DNA from: Termitomyces sp. T153
Taxonomy: Eukaryota; Basidiomycota; Agaricomycetes; Agaricales; Lyophyllaceae
Assembly: GCA_018296165.2 (NCBI GenBank)
Contig: JACKQL020000013.1
Span: forward strand, 558,001 to 622,000
Direction of reading: 5' to 3'
Length of the DNA: 64,000 nucleotides
Positions 10,320 to 19,110 of the stretch are shown here, piece after piece. The notes under the pieces are model-generated. The model was not told the DNA's origin. It was given only the letters and a program-made list of their open reading frames with translations, and made no database searches. Made by a program: the position numbers and the translations under genes. The first letter of the stretch is position 1; every line of letters starts with the position of its first letter.

Positions 10320-11998
10320 TCACTCTCCCTCCTCCTCCGACCCTAACCCTGCTACCCTTCCCACCATGAACACCTCCAACTGTGCCACTACCATTGCCAG
10401 AACCTTGGGTTGCCCGGGAAGTGGTTCCCCCACGTCTGTCGCCATCTCCCACCACGCCCCAGGATCTGCCGTCGCCCTCTGCCGATGCCCTGCCAACAGA
10501 CGCCCCATCTGCGTAACCCCTTGACCCAACTCTGGCGGAAGGTCCCCGGGCATCCTCGCCAACCCATCATGGATGGACCCCAGCGCTGCCGACGCTCCGT
10601 CGAGAAGGATGCAATGCTCCCTGGCCTAGTCTGTGGAACCTGAATCAGCGCTTAGGAGACGAAAGCGGGGAAACCACTCACAAAGCACTCCTTGCCGGCC
10701 TGAGGCCACCTTGTTGGCAAGCCATTCCTCCCGCCGCCGCCCGGACTTCCCCAGTGCTGGAACCCTGCTGGGTCTCCCACACCCCTGAGCCTCCTGCCTG
10801 CTGCGTCGCCACCTCCGCTGCCTCCGCCCATGCCTGCAAATGCACCATCCGCACCTCCAACTCCTGCAGACGAGACAATCGCTCCGCGGCAGTCCCGACA
10901 GCAATGTCCTTGTCTTTCCGTGCCAAGTCCCGTTCCCTCTGAACCCCATCCAACTCCCGTCGAGCCCCGTCCCTCTCCTCCCGTACCCCCTGAATCTCCT
11001 CCTCACGTGCGACCAACAACCGTTCCAAGCCCTCTACCCAACGCCGCAGATAGGCCTCTGCAACCGACCACAACCTATCTGCAGACTGCTCAACAGGGGC
11101 TCCGGATGTAGGGGAGTACACCACGGAACCAGGGGGGCCCCCCATTACCTGCTCGCCCCACGCCCACTTACTGGGACCCACCTCAGGTGAAGGGGACACT
11201 CTCCGTTTCCCTTTCTCCTGCATGGAAGGGGCCCCCTCCCTCCGCCCACCCCGCAGGGGGCCCACCTTCATGACAGGCGCGCTAACCCGTTCCCCTTCCC
11301 CAGCCCCAGAGCCCCTCCCCAACACCCTGCCCTTCTGCCCTTCCTCCAGCTGCGCTGCGACCCAACCTCGATCCCACCCTTGCCCCGCCGCAACGCAGAC
11401 AGCCCGCCAACTCAGGGTGACGGAGCACTTCTTGTGCCGTGAATGGCACGGAAGGCACACCGACATGTCCCGCCGTACCCCCAATGCAGGTTCCTCAAAC
11501 TCACACTGCTCCCCTCGTTGGGTACAAGACGCACACTGCAGGGGCATGTTGGTCCGGGAAACATGAAGCTAAGTAGCCACTCACCGGAGCCGCCGCCTGA
11601 CACCACTCAAGGGTGGGGGGACCCCTCGCCCGACCCACCGCCTTGGCAAACTGCTCTGGCATCACCTCCGCCTGTACCACCCTCGAACCCTCTGAGACAA
11701 GCTGGACCACCCCTGGGCAAATGCCAGACTTGGAGCGCGTAGAAGGGGCCATGCCCACCAGTGGCTGCGTCACATCCGCGCCAGACGGTGGCCCTGAGGG
11801 ACCAGCCACAGCCGCGGACAACTCTGCAAAGGGACAATCAGTGTTCTGGGGTACATGAGACGGACTGCACTCACAACTACGGTACATCGCCTCAACCTGA
11901 TGGCAATCTTGGTGACCCTCTGACTCTTCGGAGGACAATGGCTGGGAAGGCAGGGATGGCGACCTAGATGCTGTGGGAGAATAAGCTGAAGAAGACAT
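10320..11998 (-). pseudogene. Antisense intron-containing gene of element F (Zn2Cys6-like, coiled coil)
   Basis: The gene lies between pol and the 3' LTR on the strand opposite to gag-pol. Exon 1 is 11998-11585 (138 codons, starting MSSSAYSPTASRS). Intron 1 is 11536-11584 (49 nt, GTGAGT...CTGCAG, phase 0). Exon 2 is 11535-10682, intron 2 is 10631-10681 (51 nt, GTGAGT...CCACAG) and exon 3 is 10630-10320. Right after intron 1 the protein reads C-x2-C-x6-C, 15 residues, C-x2-C-x6-C, ending CLPCHSRHKKCS, close to fungal Zn2Cys6 DNA-binding clusters. A long charged helix with coiled-coil character follows (LERLLVAREEEIQ and on). The tail includes MGRLLAGHRQRAT. Exon 2 changes frame near its 3' end and exon 3 begins with a TAG where R has TGG, so this copy is probably dead. 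The function is unknown. DNA binding is inferred only from the cysteine pattern. Confidence 0.72.
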
Positions 11999-12031
11999 TG
12001 CAACAAGCTGGCGGACTCCCGGGTGCGTCCA

Positions 12032-12044
12032 CCCCTTTTAATAA
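12032..12044 (-). promoter_or_regulatory. TATA-like box of the antisense gene
   Basis: On the minus strand TTATTAAAAGGGG lies about 35-45 nt upstream of the antisense gene's ATG at 11998. Copy C has GATTAAAAAGGG at the same distance (25251-25264, ATG at 25216). Conservation of position in two diverged copies suggests a core promoter. The region is lost in R. Confidence 0.45.
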
Positions 12045-12118
12045 CTTAGGAAGAGGCCCCTGACGAACGGCGGCCGCACCTTGACTTCCTTCCCCATGCC
12101 GCCGCTGCTCGCTGCGGT

Positions 12119-12136
12119 TTGATCAATATTGATCAA
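12119..12136. promoter_or_regulatory. Perfect 18-bp palindrome upstream of the antisense gene
   Basis: TTGATCAATATTGATCAA is a perfect inverted repeat about 120 bp upstream of the antisense ATG and about 60 bp before the deleted polypurine tract. Its core is kept in R (1833-1848 region, CAATATTGATCA) and C (about 25,335-25,345). It may be a protein-binding site for antisense transcription or for element regulation. No known motif is assigned. Confidence 0.4.
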
Positions 12137-12191
12137 CTTTGATTCCCATGCCCTACCAATCCCCAACTCGCTCCCCGCATCTCAAGGGTCT

Positions 12192-12984
12192 CGGCCTGCT
12201 CTCCAGTTGTAACCAACACCCGTTGACTCCGCCAAGCCCTGCCACCACAGCTGACATCCCCAAAGCTCTTCAGTAGTCAGTATATAAGACATAGAGTAGC
12301 TCCTCATACTCTAGTCTTGAGATTATCTACTTATCTATGTACCGGCCTTTCCTGATGTGTTCCTGATTGTTTCTTCTCGTGTTTTGTGTCCCATGTCTCG
12401 TTTTCCTTATTCTCAGTCTCCCGGTCTTATCTCATCTCTAGTCCATTATCTTTTCATTATCATTCCGTGTCTCCACCTGAATCTATTCTCGTTTTCATCT
12501 CGTCTTTGTCTCATTTCATTTGACTCCATCTCATCCCGTTTGATTCTGTCTATTGTGTTCAAGTCCTCTCAACCATAACATCCTAACAGACTCCGCAGTT
12601 ACGATTACAAACCTCCGACACTTGTTACCAACCCCAGACCCTGCTATGCCCTCGGCTCCAAACCCCATCAACCCCTGTTGCTCCCCCATCAGAACTCCGG
12701 CTCCACTCCTGTCATCTGCGTAGCCTCTGCCTCCTCCACACCCGCAATACTCACACATGGACTTATGCCTGAACCCTGCCAAGCCCATCCCCCTTCCCCA
12801 CAACTCATCCTCTACTCCTCCAGACCTCCCCGGACTTGCTCAGATCAATTTCCCCTGGCTATCCTCACAAGTCCCCAGTGTTTGAAATACCTCCAAGTGC
12901 CCAGTTGTCAGTGCAGGGAATCATGTCTGCCTAGTAAGGACTCGCCCAGTGTAGCTGAGCCCCCGTGGTCAGCAGAACCTGACA
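12192..12984 (+). repeat. Truncated 3' LTR attached to element F
   Basis: The LTR ends at ...AGAACCTGACA (12984) and has a TATA box near 12,280 (GTATATAAG). By comparison with copy C, where AAGGGTCT is followed by the polypurine tract and about 350 nt of U3, this copy jumps directly from AAGGGTCT (12188) to CGGCCTGCTCTCC. The polypurine tract and the U3 start are therefore missing. The sequence differs strongly from F's 5' LTR around and after the TATA box, so it is not its partner copy. Confidence 0.8.
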
Positions 12985-14500
12985 GGGGGAGGCTCCAGTG
13001 CAGTCAGTGGGGGAAATGGTCCTCGCTTCTTGCTCCAGGTCTGGTATGGTCCCTGGAGTGGTCTGCCCTGTCCCTATGGGGTCAAGAGTTGCGCAGGTGG
13101 ATGTGATGCCAGAGTATTTTGCAGAGGCCACAGGGCAAGCAAGAGGTCCCCCGACATTGGAATGGTGTCAGGTAGTAACCCCAGTGCGTCATTGGCATGT
13201 TCCTTCCCTATTGAGCTAACCCACATTTCTAGTGCACGTCCTGTACCCGGTGGGGTGAACAGTGCAAGTTTGAGGAGCCCATGCTGGGAGTGCGGTGGGA
13301 CATGTCAGAGTGTCTCCTGTGTCGCTCGTGGCATGAGAAGTGCTCTGTCACTCTGAGTTGGCGTGCCGCTTGCATTGTGGCAGAGCAGGGGTAGGACCAC
13401 AAGTGGGTTGCAATGCAGTTGGAGGAGGGTCGGAGGGGTAGGGTCTCAAGGAGGGGTTCCAGGGTAGAGGGGGGAGTTGGCATGGAGCAGCCCCTGATGA
13501 AGATTGGGCCCCCACAGGGTGGGTGGAGGGAGGGGGCCCCCGCAACACATGACAAGGGTAAATGGAGGGCATCCCCCTTGCTGGAGGCAGGGCCTAGCAA
13601 GCAGGCACGGGGGGAGCTGGTGATGGTGGGCCCTCCAGGTCCTATGGTGTATTCCCCAACTTCTGGGGCCTTGGTTGAGCAGTCTGCGGGAGGGTCATGG
13701 TTGGTCACCAAGGCTTTCCTGCGGCGTTGGGCGGAGGAGTTGGAGAGGTTGTTGGCCACATGCGGGGAGGAAGTCTGTAGGGTGGGGGAGGAGAGGGATG
13801 GGCTTTGGAGGGAACTGAACAAGGCTCAGAAGGAATGGGACTCAGTGCATAGGGACAAGGATATCACCATGGGGACCACCATGGAGCAACTGTCACAGCT
13901 TCAAGAGCTGTGAGCGCACATGAGGCCATTGGAGGCGTGGGCAGAGGTGGCGGAGCAATGATCAGAGGGGTCAGGGATGCAGGGGACTCAGCAGGGGCCC
14001 AGTGCAGAGGTGATCCAAGCAACAGTGGAGAGGGCGCGGCGGCGGAAAGAGTGGCTTGCCAACAAGGCGGCCTTGGGGCAGCGGGGAGTGCTCCATAAGT
14101 GCCCCCTTCATCTCCATTTACTATGAGCTGACATTCGATTCTGCAAACTGGGCTAGGAAGCATTGCATCCTCCTTGACGGAGCATCAGCGGTGCTGGGGT
14201 CCATCCATAACAGGTTGGCAAGGATGCCCGGGGATCTCCTGCCGGAGTTGGGGCAGGGGGTCATGCAGATGGGGCATCTGCTGGCAGGACATTAGCGGAG
14301 GGCGACAGCAGATGCCAGAGCATGGTGGAAGGTGGTAATGGATGTGGCGGAGCCACTCCTGGGGCATCCCAAAGTTCTGGCAATGGTAGTAGCACAGCTG
14401 GAGGTGGATCTGGTGGGAAGGATAGCAGAGGTGGATTTGGGGGGGGAGGGGGAGTAGGGGCTTTCTGGATTCTGGTGTCTTGTTGCCCCGCGCTCCCTTG
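12985..14500 (+). pseudogene. Antisense gene of element R (second copy)
   Basis: This is the same gene as at 10320-11998, here on the + strand because R is inverted. Exon 1 has lost its 5' part at the F junction and runs to 13183. Intron 1 (13184-13232, 49 nt, GTGCGT...CTAG, with CTAAC) sits at exactly the same codon boundary as in F. Exon 2 starts at 13233 with all six cysteines kept (CTSCTRWGEQC ... CLLCRSWHEKCS). Intron 2 corresponds to 14095-14146, but its donor is ATAAGT and its acceptor CAA, both one change from functional. A TAG interrupts exon 2 near 13,392. The coiled-coil part reads from 13,680 to 13,910 and exon 3 from 14147. Confidence 0.7.
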
Positions 14501-14689
14501 TTCCTATATTTTGTATTTGTAGTCTTGTTAACATTGGACTCCCTGCACTTCTGCTGAGCATAAGAAGTTTTCAGAATGAGTGAGGGGCAAAGTAAGTGGA
14601 AACATGTAGGGGGGTACTTGTGGGAGTTGAATCCCAGATAAATCTAGAGGCAGGGTTTACGCCCACTGATGCCATCTGCACTTGCTAGC

Positions 14690-16200
14690 CCCGGAGGTCC
14701 TGGGGCTTAGTGGAGTGTTGTCAATGGAAGTCCCAGAGTTTGTCAAGGGCTCCGTTGAGGTTTTTTCGGGGCTCTCACATGTTGTCCTCAGGTCTGTAGC
14801 CCTTCCAGTGGACTAAGTACTGGGGTCGTCCACGGACCAAGTGGGAGTCAAGGATCTGGTCAACCTCGTAGCAGTACTTGTCCTTGACCTCAATGGGGGG
14901 TGGTCAGCTGAGGCGCTGGCTGAGGAAGGGGTCTGAGGCATGTTTTTCAAGGAGTCAAATGTGGAACATGGGGTGGAGGCCTTTCAAGCCTGGGGGTAGG
15001 TTGAGTTTATAGGCGTGCATGGAGACCTTCTGGAGGACTTTGAAAGGACTGAGGCGCTTGTGGTCTAATTTGATGGAGGGCCTTCAGGTCTTGAGGTTGT
15101 GTTGATTGAGCCAAACCAAGGTGCTGGGAGGCCAGTTGAGGGTGGGGTCGTGTCAAGCATCAGCATGTTTGGAGTAGGCTTGATTGGCAGTGTTGATCTC
15201 GTCCTGGAGAAATTGGTGAAGGGATTGGAGGTCCTCAGCAACTTCGTGGGCAGCATGGGAGGGGATGTCCTTCAGGGACAGGGTGAGTTGGGGGTTGTAG
15301 CCTTTGTTGGCGTAGAAGGGGGAGACTCCGGTGGCGGAGTGGGGCATGTTGTTGTAGGTGAATTCAGCAAGGGGGAGTTCTGCGTGCCAGTCGTTCTGTA
15401 AATAGTTAACGTATAGGCGGAGATACTGCTCCAGCATCTGGTTCACTCGTTCTGTTTATCCGTCGGTCTCTGGGTGATAGGCAGTGGAGAGGTTGGTTTT
15501 GATCTTGAGCGGCCTGCATAGCAATTGCCAAAAGTGGGATACGAACAGGGGTCCGCGGTTGGAGACAATGTTGTCTGGGAGTCTGTGCTTGGAGAATATG
15601 TGTTCAAGAAACAGTTTGGCAAACTCTGGAGCATTGTTGGTGGTGTGGCAGGGGATGAAGAGGGCTTGCTTGGTGAGGCAGCAAATGACAACAAGGATCA
15701 CGTTAAAACCTTCAGAATCAGGGAGTTCGACAATATGATCCATTGATAAGGAGGACTAGGGGTGGTGGCCAACAGGGAGGGGTTTCAATAGTCCATGGGG
15801 GCAGTGATGGGGTACCTTGGCCTGGAGGCAAGGTTTGCAGGCCCTTATGTATCGCGTGACATCCTTCTTCATTCCTGGCCAAAAGTAAGTCTGGGAGATG
15901 AGTTGAAGGGTCTTATGAATTCCTGGGTGCCCCCAGAGCTTATGATTGTGGTGCTGCTGGAGTATGTTGAGGCAGATGGACTTGTGGTCCAGAGCGTAAA
16001 TTCATCCACTCCGGAGCAGGAGGCAGTGGTCCAGAGACAGCGAAAAGGGGTTCCTGGCACTCGACTTGTCGGGGTTGTTGCGTGGGTCATGCTGGGTGAA
16101 GAAGGAGTCCAGGAGTGAATTTCTGATTTGTTGAAGGATTCCTTCTTCATTTAAAATCAGTATGGCATGTAGATGTTTGGGGGGGATTACCACTCAATGG
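14690..16200 (-). pseudogene. Integrase and chromodomain of element R
   Basis: On the minus strand the integrase core is seen at 15456-15743 (MDHIVELPDSEGF, VSNRGPLF where the second Asp is Asn) and 15153-15446 (NQMLEQYLRLYVN, TYNNMPHSATG). The TAA between them lies in the DGQTE box (CAA to TAA). The zinc-binding part and its upstream leader lie at 15,800-16,193. The chromodomain is at about 14,700-14,880 ([22 protein letters not shown]), with a TGA replacing the Trp of HTWEP. The gene is disabled by several point changes. Confidence 0.85.
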
Positions 16201-16253
16201 TTGAATGCATTCCATTTGGCTTCAAATGACTTTTTCAGGTACACGTTGTATCT

Positions 16254-17705
16254 TCATGTGAGGGTGTCAGGCTTTGTGCTGAGTCGCCTAGGGTGGTAGT
16301 GGATGGTGAAGTCATACTCTGAGAGGGTTTCAGACCATTGGGCTTGGTGGCAGCTGAGCTGTTTCATGGTCGTAAAGTATTGCAGGTTGTTGTGGTCGGA
16401 GTATACTTGGATGTGGTGTGGGGACCCCTCGAGGTAGGCCTGCCACTGATGGAAGGCTTCAACAATTGTGAGGAGTTCTTTGTCATAGATGTCGTAGTTG
16501 AGTTCCACTGGGATCATCGATCGGGTGTAGAAGGCGATGGGATGGAGATATTTGCCCCCCAGGTCCGACTGGGAGAGTATTCTGGCGATAGCATAGTTGG
16601 AGGCGTTGCACTCGAGCATGATCGGCAGGGAGGGGTTGAAATGGCAGAGGACCAGAGTGGAGGTGAAGGCCCTCTTCAGGAGGAGGAATACGCTCTGGCA
16701 CTTGCTGTCCCAATCCCAAGGGATGTCCTTCTGCGTGAGTCGGTTGAGGAGTTTGGTGATCCCGGAGTAGTTGTTGATGAAATGGTGATAAAAGCTAGCA
16801 AACCCCAGGAATGACTGTACCTCCTTGACGTTCTGTGGTGGGGGCCAGTTGAGTACTGCATCAACCTTGGCAGGGTCCATGTGCATGCCATTGGGGGTGA
16901 TGATGACTCCAAGATATTTGACCTCCGTCATGTGGAAGGAGCATTTCTCAGGTTTGGCATGAAGGTGGTACTCTCAGAGTTGCTCTAAAATGCAGTGGAC
17001 GTGCTCCAGATGTTCCATCAGCGAATTCAAGTAGATCAGGATGTTGTTCAGGTATACAATAACAAAAACATCATTCATGTTGTGGAAGATGTCATTCATG
17101 AAGTACTGGAAAGTGGTGGGGGAGTTAGTCATTCCAAAGGGCATTACAAGGTACTCAAAGAGGCCATAGTGGGTGCGAAAGGTGGTCTTCCATTCATGTC
17201 CCGGAGCGATCCAGACATTGTTGTAGCCAGAGCGGAGGTCTATCTTTGTGTAAATCTTGGCACTGCGGAGACAATCAATGAGGTCTCCAATCAAGAGGAG
17301 GGGATACCGGTTCTTTTTGGTGACTTTGTTGAGTCCCTGATAATCCACACAGAGTCAGAGGGACCCATCCTTCTTCTTGGCAAACAGAACCAGAGCACCA
17401 GCAGCGGAGATCAACAGGTGTATGAAGCCCTTGCTGAGCATGTCGTCGAGGTATTCCTTCAAGGCTCGGAGCTTGACCTCAGACATGTTGTAGATCTTGC
17501 CAAACGGGGGTGAGGTATCTTCTTTGAGGTTGATCTGGTGGTCGTAGGAGCAGTGTGGGGGAAGTTCTTTGGCACTCCCTTCAGAGAACATGTCAGCGAA
17601 CTCATGATACTCTGGGGGAACTACTTCGGATAGGATCTGTTCCTCCATCTTGCTCTCCAGCGCGGTGGTCCCTGTGCAGAGGTGCTCCTTGGGTAGGGCT
17701 GGCAT
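16254..17705 (-). pseudogene. pol: Reverse transcriptase and RNase H of element R
   Basis: On the minus strand the RT N-terminal part is at 17355-17705 (PEYHEFADMFSEGSAKELPP, VLFAKKKDGSL), the palm at 16974-17348 ([18 protein letters not shown]) and RT-RNase H at 16254-16931 (VQSFLGFASFYHHFI, ECNASNYAIARILSQ, VYSDHNNLQYF). The catalytic box is YLNN, so both Asp are lost. Single stops separate the three stretches. The RNase H YSDH is intact here while its first Asp box is altered. Confidence 0.88.
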
Positions 17706-17799
17706 GATTTGTAACTGGAAGGCAGGGGTGCCATCTTGTAGAAGGCATGCAAAGGAAATGGTGCCAATGATTTTAATGTCGAGGCTTCCAGAGTCGACG

Positions 17800-18970
17800 G
17801 AGTTGGACGTCAGAGTGGTAGCAGATGAGTCCGGAATGGTGGTGGAGTTAGTTGAAAACCTTGAGCATTGCAGGTCGGGGTACTGCAGGCCTTTGTATCA
17901 ATTCTAGGGTATGTTGGGAGGCAGCTGTCATAATGTGATTGAGGGTGACCGAGGCAGAGTGGCATCTCCTTCTTCGTCAGAGTTGTCATTGGAGGTTGAG
18001 GGACTCTGGGTTGCTCCAGAGGTGCTGGCACTGGGATGGGAGATGTCAGAGTCTGGAATAGACTGGAGGCAGAGGGGGATGGCAGCCGCTAAACTCGCTT
18101 CAGAGCTGGGGAATTGCATGGTGAGGTCCTTCCAGTCAATGTCGGGGTTGACATCTTGCAGCCATGGGAGTCCGAACATGATTGGAGTCAGTGGAGGTAA
18201 TTGAGTGACGAGGAGCCAGGCCTGAAACTGCAGGTTGTTGTCGAGGGTGAGGGTGTTGTCGTGGTATTGAGTGATCCTTGTTGTGGCAGGGCTTCCATCA
18301 AAGAGTTGGAGCTCAAGGGGTTGGTCAAGGTTGTTGCGCCAGAGGCCAAGCTGATTACTGACAAAGGTGCTGGAGGCACCACTGTCAACAAGGGCAGAAA
18401 ATGCCTTGGAAGAGTTGTCGAGTCAGACATTGATGATGAATGACCATGCAGATTTAGAGCAGAGCTGCAGAGGAGTCTGGGGAGGGTCAATTGTGGCCTC
18501 GGAGTTCTTAGAGGAGGATGAGACATTGAAAGGTATCAGCCCAGAGTCAGTGGGGTTGTCCCGGTCAAGGCGGAGGGTGAGGCTGGGCCAGTTGACGCGG
18601 GGGTTGGTGGAATGGAGCCATGAGAATCCTAAGATGACGGGGGCAGAGGGGTGTAATTTCGTGATAAGTAGTCAGAGTTCTTGCTGTCGTCCGTTGGCAA
18701 AGGTCATGGTTGTTTCCAGGCAGTGTGTGATGTCTCCCACTGGGGTGGGATCTCTGTTAAAAAGTTTGAGGGGGATTGGGGCGGGGAGGCATTGGAGGGA
18801 GTGGGGAGCGAGCACTGTCAGGGATTCATTGATGAAGTTGTTGGTGGCGCCGCTGTCAACTAGTGTGAGGATGGGGTTGGCAGTGAAGGGAAGAGTGGTG
18901 CAGAGGAGGAGGTTGGTGGATGAGTGGGAGGGGAGGTGTACTGGGGGGCTGTCCGGGGCGAGTATCATTG
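17800..18970 (-). pseudogene. Tandem retropepsin-like domains of element R
   Basis: On the minus strand the first domain (about 18672-18968) reads TLVDSGATNNFINESL with an intact DSGA, then IPLKLFN. The second (about 17,930-18,430) reads ALVDSGASSTFVSNQL, then LELQLFDG and IMFGLPWLQDVNPDI. Both catalytic Asp are present in this copy, showing that the double-protease layout is ancestral to F and R. Confidence 0.8.
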
Positions 18971-19110
18971 CGTGGAGTGTGGCCGGGGCAGAGAAGACAT
19001 CAGAGTCTGGTCCACAGTCTAGTGTATCTTCAAGACCTAAACCGCCAACTCATTTTCCATAAACTGGTAGTTACAGTCTTCTCTGTCAATCATCCACACA
19101 GCGTGTCCCA

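Larger units (their letters stand above)
1918..12984 (+). mobile_element. Ty3/gypsy chromovirus F (nested, forward, rearranged)
   Basis: This is a forward-oriented relative of R inserted in R's 3' internal region. It has a 980-bp 5' LTR (1918-2897), a primer site, gag, tandem proteases, RT-RNase H, integrase with chromodomain (to 10090), an antisense-strand gene (10320-11998) and a truncated 3' LTR ending at 12984. It is unusual in several ways. The two LTRs are clearly different sequences, the polypurine tract and the first ~350 nt of the 3' LTR are missing, and there is no target duplication (CTAGT before, GGGGG after). About 300 bp of R is missing at the right junction. It looks like a product of recombination between related elements rather than a clean insertion. 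Confidence 0.85.
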
